Below are positions 11,065 through 22,159 of a stretch of 64,000 bases of DNA, in pieces (position 1 is the first letter of the stretch; each line of letters begins with the position of its first letter). Both the position numbers and the translations under genes were made by a program. This stretch comes from Simmondsia chinensis (taxonomy: Eukaryota; Streptophyta; Magnoliopsida; Caryophyllales; Simmondsiaceae). Below the pieces are notes generated by a model. That model saw nothing but the letters and a program-made list of their open reading frames with translations. It searched no databases and was not told where the DNA came from. Location: assembly GCA_018398585.1 (NCBI GenBank), contig JAGTTD010000022.1, forward strand, positions 12,873,501 through 12,937,500. Reading direction: 5' to 3'.

Positions 11065-12812
11065 TGTGGCTCACCAAGTAGGATCTTTGGAGGCTTGAGA
11101 GTAGGAAGTTGGTTCTATTAGGAGAAGATGATGGAGGAAGAGGATGCCGAGTTGTAGAGAGTGCTTTAGGCTTGAGTGAGTTGGTACAAGAACAAGTAGT
11201 CATGGGATGGATGGACTGCTCAGATTGACAAAAGTAGGACGGCACAGCTGGGTGATCTGTGGGACTAGAGATAGATGGGAAAACCAATGGATTTGAAGGA
11301 GATGAGAGAGAACATGATTCATGTAGTTCCAGTGAAGAAGAAGAATAAGGGGAAGTCAATAGAGAGCGACTGGGAGTTGACGTGGGTGAAGGAGGAGATG
11401 ATTGTTCCAACATAATGGAAGGAAAAGCTGCAAGTTGTAAGGATTGAAGAGAAATGAATGAAGTGGGTATAGATGAAGAGGAAGCACTGATAAGAGAGGT
11501 GTACAGAAAAGAAGACTCATCAAAGACAACATGACGGGCAATATATATACGGCTTTTATGTGGATGTAAACACTGATACCCCTTGTGACAAGAACTGTAC
11601 CCAAGAAATATACAAGGAAGAGAGCAAAAATCGAGTTTGTGTTTGTTATAGGGACGTAGAAAAGGATAACATAAGCATCCAAATGTTTTTATTAAAGCAT
11701 AATTTGGAACACGATGATAGAGAATTTGATATGGAGAATTGTGGTTAAAGATGGGAGTGAGGAGTTGATTATTTAGATATACGGCAGAATTAAAAGCATA
11801 TTCCCAAAATATTAAAGGAAGAGAAGCATGCAAGAAGAGCTAATCCCTTCTCAACCACTATGCAATTGCGTCGTTTGACCGCCCCATTTTATTCGTGTGT
11901 ATGTGGGCATGAGAGATGATGTTGAATTCCCATTGATTCGATAAAGGTTGTGACATTGCGATATTCATCGCTCCAGTCGGTTTGAAGTTGTTTGATTTTA
12001 TAGCCAAATTGCGTTTGTCCCATAGCATGGAAGTGTTTGAAAGTCTCAAATACTTGTGATTTGCATGACATAAAATAAATCCAATATTTGGAACAATCAT
12101 TGACAAAGAGAACGAAATATGAATTTCCATTACTAGATAAAATCGGGGCCGAGCCCCAAACATCAGAATAAACTAAATCAAACAACGAATAAGAAGTGAC
12201 ATGTGAACTAGACAAGGACTAACGATGACTTTTGCCCATTTGGCAAGACCCACATCAAGAAAAAGACTTATTGGAGGACACTAGTAATTGAAACTTAGAG
12301 ACTAATCTATGGACGATCTTTTCATTTGGTTGACCTAAACGGTTGTGCCAGCCCTGGATAGAGGTTCTCTCGCCCAAACAAGCAACTGGTTGTCAAATAG
12401 GAGAGGCATGATGAGGTATCTTGTAGAGACCATGGTCAAGGGTTCCTTTGAGTAGGATGTTTCCCTACATATTCTTGACAAGGCAAAAGTTAGGATGAAA
12501 TTCCATGTAAACATTAGTGTCTTTTGTGAGTTGAGAGACGCTTAAAAATTTTTTAGCAATGTGAGGAACGTGTAATGTATTGGGGAGAAGTAGATTGGTG
12601 CCATATGCGGGACTAAGTGAAATTTCGGTATGAACGATAGGGAGAAACGTACCATTCCCAACTTGAACTTGATTTGTTCCTTGACGCTGTTGTTGAATTG
12701 AAAGATTGTTCATATCGGATGTTAAATGATGAGAAGCTCCCGAGTCCACATACCATGCCTGATCGTTGATCGTATTAGGCGAGGCTAACATAGCAGAGAT
12801 TTTAGATGCCAT
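11065..12812 (-). pseudogene. Copia-2 integrase and protease region
   Basis: Minus strand. The protease motif DQAWYVDSGASHHLTSD (about 12720-12770) carries the DSG triad. The GAG_pre-integrase segment follows, then the integrase core (11858-12215; YSDVWG with the first Asp, LQTDWSDEY with the second Asp). The expected third catalytic position in NG-VER appears as NGAVKRRN, a Glu-to-Lys change. The C-terminal part (11356-11833) includes LKTFGCLCYPFLRPYNKHKLDF-type sequence and ARHVVFDES. Several stops and frame changes. Integration activity is not expected. Confidence 0.8.
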
Positions 12813-12814
12813 CT

Positions 12815-13787
12815 CTAATGTATAAGCGTAATTAAAACGATTATAACAATCAAGAGTTGAGTGTCTTGGTTTTTTACAAATCTGACAATAGAGCTTCCCT
12901 TTCCTGTTTCCTTGATTTCTTTGCCCAGGGTGTGCTTTTGAATTGTTTCATTGGGACCTCCTATATGAGAGTTATGTGAAGGAAGGTATGCCACATTTTG
13001 ATTTTGATTTGTTATTCCCAGTGAAGCGTACATGGCTTTGGAAGGGGTATGAAATACCGTATTGGGTTGTTGTGAGTATTGGGCAATATTGGATGGCTGT
13101 GAGTGTTGGGCAAGATGGGCAGTGAAGTTTTGAGTGTGCATAAGCTTGTTGAGGTGTGCTTCTTCCTGCATGAGCTTGCTGATCAATGAATCAACAGTAA
13201 TTTCAACCTCTCTAGTGTTAACAGATGTGACAAAGGCTGCGTATCTCGGATCAAGTCCACATGAGATATATAGTATAAGGTCTTCTTCAGATACTGGGTT
13301 GAGTGTAGCGGCAAGTTGGTCGGCCAGAAGTCGCTTCTTCTCAACATAATCAAAGATCGAAAGAGCACCTTGGGTAAGAGTTTGCAACTCCCAACGTGTT
13401 TGCATAACTCGTGCCAGGGAATGCAAATAAAAAATGCGTTCTAAAATTATCCACACATCTTCAGAGCCAGTGGCCCTTGCAACATAGCCAGGAATCCTCT
13501 CACTAATTGTTAATTTTGGCCAGAGCATAACTAAACGATCCTTCTTCTTCCATGAAACATAATCTGGATTTATATCTTCAGTGGTTTCTAATGATGAGGT
13601 CTGTTTAGTGTTAGATTTGTTTATATAATGGGATGGTGGTTTTTCATGAACAAGGTTTTCGAGGTCATATGCCTCAAGAGCCGAGAGAACAAGATTTCTC
13701 CAAAGGAAATAGTTTTCACGATCAAGTTTGATATTAAGAGTAGGAACAATTAAAGATTCGGCGGTGGATGACGATGATTGTGCAGCG
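12815..13787 (-). pseudogene. Copia-2 gag (main part)
   Basis: Minus-strand gag. It begins right at the LARD insertion with AAQSSSSTAES and continues LIVPTLNIKLDRENYFLWR, a gag motif typical of Ale/Retrofit-like Copia elements. The UBN2-type region follows (12960-13528; WIILERIF, MQTRWELQTL, LAATLNPVSEEDLILYI), then a CCHC knuckle CQICKKPRHSTLDC at about 12840-12885. The frame is only lightly damaged. The first residues of the protein lie beyond the insertion, at 20293-20322. Lineage is inferred from gag style and short LTRs. Confidence 0.8.
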
Positions 13788-13792
13788 AGTAG

Positions 13793-14801
13793 TGTTGTAA
13801 ATAATAGGACAACTGACTGCAGCTAATAACAGCATAATTTATACATAAAATTATAGTAAAATGCAGTGAACAATATAGCCAAAATTTCAGTAAATTATAG
13901 TGAATATTTATGAAAATTGTAGTATAATATTTCGGCAATATTGCAGATAAAATTATGCAAGAATCCAGTAGAAATTGACAGAAGACCAACCAGAAAAATG
14001 CTGAAAATAGCAGCAAAAAATTCAGGTAAAATATATCCGTAAATGACTGTAAAATACTGCAGTAAAATAGTAAAATATTGCAGTAATATGAAGTTGTAAA
14101 CACAATATAAAATCAGCGAACAATGACAGCGGATAAACAGTGAAAATGCCTAAGCATAGCGATCAAATACTACAGTGAAATTTAGAAGTGGATTAGAGTA
14201 CCGAAGATACCGCGCTGTGGGAAATACCACTATCTTAAAAGATGATTTCGCTGCTCCTTCAGTGCAAACAGTAGTATCGGCGGCCGTCCTCCAGGATTAA
14301 CACGGTCCGACCTTTAATGTGTACTCGTTAGAAGTTGGGTAGGAGTGCCTAAGAACTTTGCCCAAAATACAGATCCGCAATTGTAGACATCAATGGAGAC
14401 AGAGACGCGCTCAGAGCCATTTTGGGTTACTAGGGTACAGGAAAATGGAGAAGTGATGAAAATGAGGGTTGTAAACAAGATTCTGAGAGATTGTGGTGAG
14501 AGAATAAAGGGAAGTGGGTATATATCTATAAACAGTGAAAATGACAATTAAAATCGAGTGTAATTAATTCCAACGGCAAAAAAATGGATGTAAGAAATTA
14601 CAATGGCTATATTGTTAACAAATTCACAACGTTCATAATTTTAATGATGTTAAACCGTTACAGATAAATAGCTAGTAACGGGTCTTGAAAAATATTTTCT
14701 GAAAAATACCCGTAAAGAAAAGAATCATCCATACTATTTTCCTAACGTGAGATATAACTCCTCCATAAAACTGAATTTTAGCTTGTATCATTTTTCCAAC
14801 A
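13793..14801 (-). repeat. LARD 3' LTR
   Basis: The left 1,009-bp terminal repeat. The mirror copy is 19277-20287. A TATA-like run lies at about 14518-14532. Most differences from the partner look like C/T and G/A transitions. Confidence 0.85.
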
Positions 14802-17800
14802 ATCCCCCATAAGGATATAAGCGGAAGAGAACAAAGAAAGATAGATTGGGCAAAGGGAGTTCAGTTTTTGAATGCCGATTTCTCGCGACTTCAATCGTCA
14901 CCTAGTGTAACCCAAGTTTAGGACCAACATTTTGCGAGGTGACTTTCGTCTTGAACCTCACAAAGGGTTGTATAGTTTGCCACTTGGACACATACTAAAC
15001 TCTAGATCTCGGCAACTCCAGCGGTTTGGCTCGTTTTATCGACCATGCGCTCATCCTGGATATTCAAAGGCGCTCTAAAAGGCAAGTCTTAAGCCTTCAT
15101 AGGAAGCAGCTACACTCCCACACCTATATAGGTAGATCCCATCAAGTGTGTGTAACCGCAAACCACCAAACATATGGCTATGGGTCCATTAAGAGCTAAA
15201 GCTCAACCTTACTCCTTGGTAACATAATGACAACTCATGCGGTTTGGCGCATTTTATCGGCCATGCGCTCATCTTGTATATTCATAGGCGCTCTAGAAGG
15301 CAAGTCTTGAACCTTCATAGGGAGCGGCCAGACTCCCACACCTACATAGGTGGATCCCATCAAGTGTGTGTTACCGCACACTATCAAACATATGGATATG
15401 GGTCCATTAAGAGCTAAGGCTTAACCTCACCCTTGGTAACATACAGACAGTGTCCATCAAGTGCAAGCCTCACTTACACCCCCAAACATATGGTTATGGA
15501 CCCATCTCCGCACTGTCACACCATAGGAAGGGACAACATAAAATACAGTTCATTTCTTGAATGAAACTATGACTTTTCACATTGAACCTGTTAAGACCAG
15601 GTTGGATACATCACAGTTTATTCATGTATAGACTTTAGTCCCATCCCCCTCGATGTTTCCACAATCAATGGATCCATAATGTTCTTTTCAGACCTTTACA
15701 ATTTAGTGATATCACTTTCTTTTGAGTAGATCGTTTAAAATCTTGCGCCTGAGACGAATAGGTCTCCTCTTGTCAAACGCATCAAGTGTGCAGTGTCCAC
15801 ACCACTCGTTATAGACTATGGGTTAGGATAAAGCATCAAGCTCAACCGTCATACATGGTACTTCACACTGTATTACAACAAAGCGGTACTTGAGAGTTGG
15901 CCACTGCCAACATCAATCACGAGTTGTTCTCACCCCCACATTGAGGTATCTGCAACGAGCTATTAAACAACTAGCTCCATCGCCTGCCAACTTCAACAAA
16001 ATCAGTACAACACAATAGTGGAGCAAATAGCATATTAATAAAATCATATCTCCACCACTAGTACTCACATAGTACACGTATCATATGCATATCGTATACA
16101 CAGTTGACAAGAAAGACATATACAGCAAATTGCCACTTTCACATCTCATCACAATTATGAAACATTATCACCAGTTTTGGTCACAAAAGACCATATACCC
16201 ATTCTCATTGTAGTTAGCGTACATGCGTATTACTATTAAGGGTAGTCCATGTCTACCAATGTTGCAACAAATTTTGGTGATATCAAGAGAAAAAGGTACA
16301 TAAGACCATAATTCACAGGTTGCCTTTTAAAATTCAACTTAAGGCAACCCAAGTTTCTATAAGGCTCTCAAGTCTAAGTGTTAGAATCATCAAGCTATTC
16401 ACACTGACTTTGACTTTGGACAGTCACCAAAATAATATTTCCATCATAATTAATTTTCATAAGCTAGCTATAACTAGCAAACATCGAAAAAAACCACAAT
16501 AATTAGGGAAGATTGTAATCAAACAACATATCTCACAGGTTCTCGAGTGCTCTTACAACCTCCATAATGGAATGTCTAACATTGCATTCCTAAGCCATTT
16601 AATTTTTTCTACCTGCTAACTAAATCTTTAAGGACAACTAAACAATGCAATTTTCGGATGGGTGTCACAAAACATAGCTCATTAATGAGTCTAAATACAT
16701 TGTCGTTAGTAGTATATCTCTCATTGATATTAACATAATAAGGAGCATATTACAATGCAAACCCCTCTCATAGTACTTCACTAATGCCACATCAATTTAA
16801 TTAGATCACTTCAATATTAATCATTTGGATCCATATATGTAGATTAGGTCTATCACTGACATAGAAAATATTAGGACAAATGTTGTGTTCTTCATCAAAC
16901 CATAATGCTATCAATCACCTTAAGCTTATTTAGCTTGTAATGCGATGTCAAGTTTTTTCCTCCTCAACTATTGAACACTAGGGTCATATAGTATGTCATC
17001 CAAATGACCAACACGAGCATATAATATATGACAATAACCCAAATAAGGTATCTAGACACAAGCCAAATATCAAGCCTATAATCAATTAGGTTCTCATATG
17101 ACTTGCACCTTACGCTTTTCCCATAAACTAGAAAGGAAGGCTTAAAATAATGATCCTAAGTGCATAATAGTTTCCAAAGACAACACTAGTCCACATATGA
17201 CTCAAACATATTATGCTTTCCCAACAACAAACTGAAAATCTAGAAAAACAGTCCAAAACTAGCATAATACCAGTATGGACAGCAACATTCAGCAGCGAAA
17301 TGTCATAATCTGCAGTATGTACACAACATACAGCAGTTGCACATCGTAAACAATAAGTATTACTCCAGTACTGCAAAACCCAGCATCTAAAAGTCCATAA
17401 AAGCATGCACATTAGCATCTTATAGCCCACAATCTGTATATGACAATATGTACACCAACATACAGCCCAAAGCAATATGTAGCAGCACATTCAGCTTGAA
17501 AAAGACATGGTTCAACACTTAAAACAACATGCTTTTCATTATTTCAACATATAACAATATATTCACAATGCTTTAAACATAACCATGTGAAATACACGAG
17601 GCACATCAAAATGGAGACTAATACACAAAATCACACATAGATCTCCAAGAACTCATGAGTCCTATTCGCCCTTTACAAGATTTAACTTGTTTCACTTAGG
17701 TCACCCAAAATATGCAAGAAAATCCAATTCTCACACACAAGATCTAATCCATAGTTCAACTCATAACGTTCAATGTTCTACCAATACAATGGGATTCAAG

Positions 17801-19276
17801 ATTGAGCAACTCGACATGTCTAACCTAAGAGGTGGCCAATTTTAGGTTCAAGGCTCAAGTTCACAATTGACCTCAAGCATTAAACACGTATTAACCGCAA
17901 CAATCACCCAAAAAATTAAAAACACACAATAGCATCAGTACCATGCACACATGTTCAAAACAACATCGAAATCGAATCCAAACCAAGGACTCTCCTCAGA
18001 TCATCAACATGGTCAAGTTTGAGCAATTTAACTCAAAAATTGCTCCGCCAAAACAAGAATCTATACCAGATTCTCAACCGACCATACATGAGGCCGAATA
18101 AGTGATTAACACCGAATCGCTCCATCAATCAGATGTACCTAGAGCTTTCTCACTTCAAGACAAATAGTTAGTCTCAAGCATAAACATCTTTTCCACAAAG
18201 AGGAAACCAAAGGATGTAAAAAAAAAAAAAGTACGAAACCTAATCGAGTGCCCAAGAAACTAGGACACTTAAACTCGTCTCAACCACTACGTAAGAGACA
18301 AAATAGGGCTTTAGACACCATCCGACGCTCAAACAATAATGATCCATCTCCGAAACTAGTCCAACCCGATTAGTAACAACCAAGGACTTCAAGAGAGTCC
18401 TAACTAATTGGACACTTCTATTGTATTCTCTTTACCATAATACATTCCATACAAGCTAGTAGCAACTACCAAATGCTGGTAGATTCAAAAACGAATTATG
18501 GTTAAGATAGTTTTTACGTAACACAAGGAGTTTTGGTTTATAAGAGCACTACCCCCACATTTCACTAACTTATATTAGGATTCATGTTAATGTGGGTCTA
18601 GCTTCCATTGAACCTTTTTCTTTCTGATAAACGCATCATCCATCCTTAGATTGAAGGTCTATTTTTCCCAAATTTTAACTCTAGGACACCTAGTCAAAGC
18701 CTCTTCATTGTGAAATAGTTCTCATCATAATAAATACAACGATTTTGTACTACATATGTGGGGATGAATCTTCATATGAACATATGAAACTTATCCAAAT
18801 AAATTATACAACGTTGTCCTAATCATAATATAAATGACAAGTATCTCTCATGAAAAAAATACAAAACTCATATTATAAAAAAAAAAAATGGTTTTTTTAA
18901 TTTTAGACTATGTTTCTGTTACTCATTTCAAAGGTGTGTATTGGAACTGTTTTAATACCAATCAAAAAATATATATATAAATAACAACATGAAATTAGAA
19001 GACAGTATCCTTCTAATCACAAGAGTCAAACTAACAATACAATCTCAAATTCCTTTTCTCTCTTTATTATTCACTTCTTTGGCTCTTTATATCAGTAAGT
19101 TTGTTCAAATTGGTCTATCATGTTTTACATTTCACACAAGCATTTCATCGAACATCTTATACTCATAAAAATTGAGAACAAAAAAAAAAAAAAAAAAAAA
19201 AAAACCATTAGTAATCATATAGAACCATGAAATGTCAAGAGTTTTCATGATTGATTAATTAAATCGTCTTTTAGAT
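14802..19276. other. LARD interior, non-coding
   Basis: About 4.5 kb between the two LTRs. It begins with a minus-strand polypurine tract (14802-14812) and holds a 218-bp tandem duplication (15010-15445). The rest is unique AT-rich sequence with A-runs at 18217-18230 and 19181-19204. I saw no protein motif on either strand. It may supply packaging or structural RNA for trans-mobilisation, which is an inference from known LARDs. Confidence 0.7.
15010..15445. repeat. 218-bp tandem duplication in LARD interior
   Basis: Two head-to-tail units of about 218 bp (15010-15227 and 15228-15445). Both contain CATGCGCTCATC, ATAGG-TGGATCCCATCAAGTGTG and CATATGG-TATGGGTCC. A third, partial echo (CATCAAGTGCAAGC, CATATGGTTATGGACCC) lies at about 15455-15510. 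The sequence is non-coding. Confidence 0.75.
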
Positions 19277-20287
19277 TGTTGTAAATAATAGGATAACTGA
19301 CCGCAGCTAATAACAGAGTAATTTATACGTAAAATTACAGTAAACTGCAGTGAAAAATACGGCCAAAATTTTAGTCAAATTACAGTGAATATTTATGAAA
19401 ATTGCAGTATAATATTTCTGAAATATTGCAGAATCAACTTATGCAAGAATCCAGTAGAAATTGACAGAAGAACAACCAAAAAAAAAAACTAAAAATAGCA
19501 GTGAAAAATTCAGGTAAAATATATCTGCAAATGACTGTAAAATACTGCAGGAAAACAGTAAAATATTGCAATAATATGAAGTTGTAAACACGGTATAAAA
19601 TCAGGGAACAATGGCAGCGGATAAACAGTGAAAATACCTAAGCATAGCGATCAAATAGTACCGTGAAATTTAGAAGCGGATTAAAGTACCGAAGATACCA
19701 TGCCGTAGGAAATACCACTGTCCTAAAAGACGATTTCGCCGCTGCTTCAGTGCAAATAGTAGTATCGGCGACTGTCCTCTAGGATTAACATGGTCCGACC
19801 TTTAACGTGCACTCATTAGAAGTCGCGTAGGAGTGCCTAAGAACTCTGCCCAAAATATAGATCCGCAATTGTAGACATCAATGGAGACAGAGACGCGCTC
19901 AGAGCCATTTTCAGTTACTAGGGTACAGGAAAATGGAGAAGTGATGAAAATGAGGGTTGTAAACGAGATTCTGAGAAATTGTGGTGAGAAAATAAAGGGA
20001 AGTGGGTATATATATGAACATTGAAAAATGACAATTAAAATCGAGTGTAATTAATTCTAACGGCTATAAATGGACGTAATAAATTACAACAGCTATATTG
20101 TTAATAAATTTCCAACGGTCATAATTTTAATGACGTTAAACCGTTACGGATAAATTGCTAGTAACGGGTCTAGAAAAATATTTTACGAAAAATACCCGTA
20201 AAGAAAAGAATCATCCACACTATTTTCCTAACGTGGGATATAACTCTCCCATAAAACTTAATGTTAGTTTGTATCATTTTTCCAACA
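19277..20287 (-). repeat. LARD 5' LTR
   Basis: The right 1,011-bp terminal repeat, partner of 13793-14801. It would drive minus-strand transcription. It ends ACAACA at 19277 on the minus strand. Confidence 0.85.
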
Positions 20288-20292
20288 AGTAG

Positions 20293-20368
20293 CATGTTGG
20301 AGCTAGTAGAATTTTGTGAGGCCATTGGAATCGGTTTAGGATGACGTAAGTCTAGGGCTCTGATAGCA
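20293..20368 (-). pseudogene. Copia-2 primer binding site and first gag codons
   Basis: Directly after the 5' LTR on the minus strand lies TGCTATCAGAGC (20357-20368). It is one base off the usual plant Copia binding site TGGTATCAGAGC, complementary to initiator tRNA-Met. A start codon at 20322 then gives MASQNSTSSNM, a typical Copia gag N-terminus. After twelve codons it is cut by the LARD and resumes in frame at 13787. Confidence 0.8.
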
Positions 20369-20641
20369 TATAGAAGAATTGAAATTGAAAATATAATTGG
20401 GTCAGTCAATTTGACCCTGCGATTATGCTTCTTTATATAGAAAAGTTTACAAGAGATTTGTTACAAAACAACTCTATAAAAGATAGGAAAATCTTCCCTA
20501 AATAAAATAAAAAGATTACATAAGATAACAAAGATTAAATCTAAATAACAACTCTACCAATTCTAGATAAAATGAGCTCAAATATCAAATTTGGTAGGTC
20601 AACTTGTGCCATGTGCGAATGTAGCTGAATTATCTCGAACG
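20369..20641 (-). mobile_element. 5' LTR of Copia-2
   Basis: 273-bp partner of 8704-8975. The terminal TG has become CG at 20640-20641. Excluding the MITE and LARD, the host Copia measures about 4.8 kb, a normal size. The LTR lies about 300 bp downstream of the SAUR stop codon, so the element inserted just beyond that gene's 3' end. Confidence 0.85.
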
Positions 20642-20696
20642 AGTAAGTTAATAGACTTATATGCTTATCTTTTTTTTTATAACCCCAATGTGAAAT

Positions 20697-20702
20697 TTTA
20701 TT
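20697..20702 (-). terminator. putative SAUR polyadenylation signal
   Basis: AATAAA on the minus strand, about 235 bp after the SAUR stop and just before the Copia-2 LTR. The position is reasonable for a plant 3' UTR, but such hexamers are common in AT-rich DNA. Confidence 0.4.
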
Positions 20703-20937
20703 ACTACTATTCAGGTTATGTACATAATAAAAATTATATTGTTTTATTACTTTTTGTTGATAATATGCCCCCTTTTTCTCTCTAAACATGAAAATCAACT
20801 TTTTTCCATTTTGATGAGGATAAGGATTACATTTTGAAGGACCCGAATTAGTACTACCAAAAAAAGTGTAATTAGTACAACGTGAAACCCTGGAAGTTCT
20901 CAACATTAAAGTGTTAAACCAAGTCGATGCATGGGCA

Positions 20938-21504
20938 CTATCTGCACATAGGGCTTTGCGGCTGGTGTTGGTTGTGAGCCTGTGGGATCTGGCTTTCCAA
21001 CGACCCACATACACTTCCACCATTGTTGTTTTTATTGTCGTCGTTGTTGTTGTTTTTGGCCTCGACCGATTTGACTATACTCTCGAACACCCCCACCTCA
21101 CATGGAATCTTGAGCACCCCCTCTTGCTGGAACCCAAACTCCTCCTCAGCCTCCTTCAGTAGCTTCCAGAATGCGCAATGGCTAAGATACTTGGTGGGGA
21201 TCACGAACCGCTTCATCTCGGGTCCCACGTGGACTGCAAGGAACCCCTTAGGAACTGCTGTCACGTGCGTGGGTGGGACTCCAGTGCTGATGGATGATGA
21301 CACGTCCGTGAAAGAGAGAGTCCTCTTTAGAAACGAAATCCCTTTGCTAGTGTTGGCATTAGCATTGGCATTGGTGTTGGCGTTGGCGTTGACATTGGCG
21401 TCGATGTAATGTCTCTTGTGGTTGGCTTGGGTTTTCCATTTCTTGAGCATTTGCTTGAGCTTCACTATGTCACTTATTTTGTTTGATTTTCTTGTTTCTT
21501 CCAT
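20938..21504 (-). CDS. SAUR-family auxin-responsive protein
   Basis: Intact single-exon ORF of 188 residues on the minus strand. The SAUR core spans about residues 82-148. It includes VPKGFLAVHVG, KRFVIPTKYLSHCAFWKLL, EAEEEFGFQQEGVLKIPC and VFESIVKSVE, all hallmarks of the family. The N-terminus (KLKQMLKKWK) is the usual basic amphipathic start. Length and C-terminal extension fit the longer Arabidopsis SAUR37/38-type proteins. SAURs in general inhibit PP2C.D phosphatases and promote acid growth; that is family knowledge, not visible here. Oddities are an Asn-Ala repeat (residues 37-52) and an Asn/Asp-rich stretch (151-161), both coded by simple repeats. The start is chosen because it is the first ATG after a TATA box 145 bp upstream and has a GA-rich leader. 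It is the only clearly intact host gene in the window. Confidence 0.93.
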   Translation of the reverse strand: MEETRKSNKISDIVKLKQMLKKWKTQANHKRHYIDANVNANANTNANANANTSKGISFLKRTLSFTDVSSSISTGVPPTHVTAVPKGFLAVHVGPEMKRFVIPTKYLSHCAFWKLLKEAEEEFGFQQEGVLKIPCEVGVFESIVKSVEAKNNNNDDNKNNNGGSVCGSLESQIPQAHNQHQPQSPMCR

Positions 21505-21648
21505 TATTTGTTGCTTTCTCTATCTCTCTCTATGTAAAATACCTTTTTTTTTTTTTTTTTTTGGGTGGGAACGGTTTTTTGTTTTGATCAACAGTGTGAA
21601 GGGTTTAGAAGTCGTGAATTGGCAACGCTTCGATGCCCTGTGGGTGGA

Positions 21649-21655
21649 ATTTATA
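21649..21655 (-). promoter_or_regulatory. TATA box of the SAUR gene
   Basis: TATAAAT on the minus strand about 145 bp before the SAUR ATG. It is followed by a poly-A run and a GAGAGA-rich leader. No TGTCTC/GAGACA auxin-response element was seen in the 300 bp upstream of the ATG. Confidence 0.6.
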
Positions 21656-21809
21656 GTGGTTAGTGTACTCGATGTTCTAACCATTATTTTATTTTAAATG
21701 ATGTTTTATACATGTTTAATTTTTATAGTGATGTTAAATTCAGGACAGTTTTTGCTATTATCAAGAATCTTTTCCTAAAAGTTAAGTAGTATAATACTTT
21801 AAATACTCT

Positions 21810-22148
21810 GGCCTCATTCGATATCTAGAAAGTAAAAGCGGGAAGTCAAAATTTACAGAAAGTGCAGATTTTTGCTCTTGTTTGGTTCGCAGAAGTAGGT
21901 ATAATGTAAGAAATGAAAATTGCTTAGCAATTTTAAATTTCTTTAAAATATAAGAAGCAACTCACCTAGCTCCCTCTAGGTAAGTTTTAGTTCATTTATT
22001 TTTAACTAACCGCTTTAAAGAAGTTTTATTTCTCATTATGACAACCAAATATTTTTTACTTACTTTCTGAAAAGTTGATATAGGAATTAAATTTCCGAAA
22101 ATATAATTTCTTACAGGAATTCAATTCATGTGGCAACCAAATGAGGCC
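21810..22148. mobile_element. MITE family B, copy 1
   Basis: 339-bp non-coding element. The left end is GGCCTCATTCGATA and the reverse complement of the right end is GGCCTCATTTGGTTGCC. It is homologous to 36793-37106: both end with the same GAATTCAATTCATGTGGCAA block, and both share the TTTAGTTCATTTATTTTTAA core. Flanking triplets (TCT and TTT) are not identical, so the duplication has decayed. It lies about 300 bp upstream of the SAUR ATG, in its promoter region. Confidence 0.7.
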
Positions 22149-22159
22149 TTTGTCAATAT

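Larger units (their letters stand above)
13793..20287 (-). mobile_element. LARD-like non-coding LTR retrotransposon inside Copia-2 gag
   Basis: A 6,495-bp element with two direct terminal repeats of 1,009 and 1,011 bp (13793-14801; 19277-20287), about 90% identical by eye. The ends are TGTTGG...ACAACA read on the minus strand. A perfect five-base duplication AGTAG flanks it (13788-13792; 20288-20292). On the minus strand a purine tract ATGGGGGAT abuts the left LTR, so that repeat is the 3' LTR and the element is minus-oriented. The 4.5-kb interior has no recognisable gag, protease, RT or integrase, and no ORF above about 120 codons. Size, long LTRs and lack of coding match large retrotransposon derivatives. 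No clear primer binding site was found beside 19276. Confidence 0.85.

Noticed and set aside
13750..14103. 117-residue hydrophobic ORF on the minus strand
   Set aside because: It lies across the LARD LTR boundary and is AT-rich, giving Phe/Leu/Ile-rich translation. It is not conserved in the partner LTR.
17128..17490. 120-residue Cys-rich minus-strand ORF in the LARD interior
   Set aside because: Composition reflects repeated CATA/ACAGCA-type sequence. No recognisable domain, and the surrounding element is non-coding.
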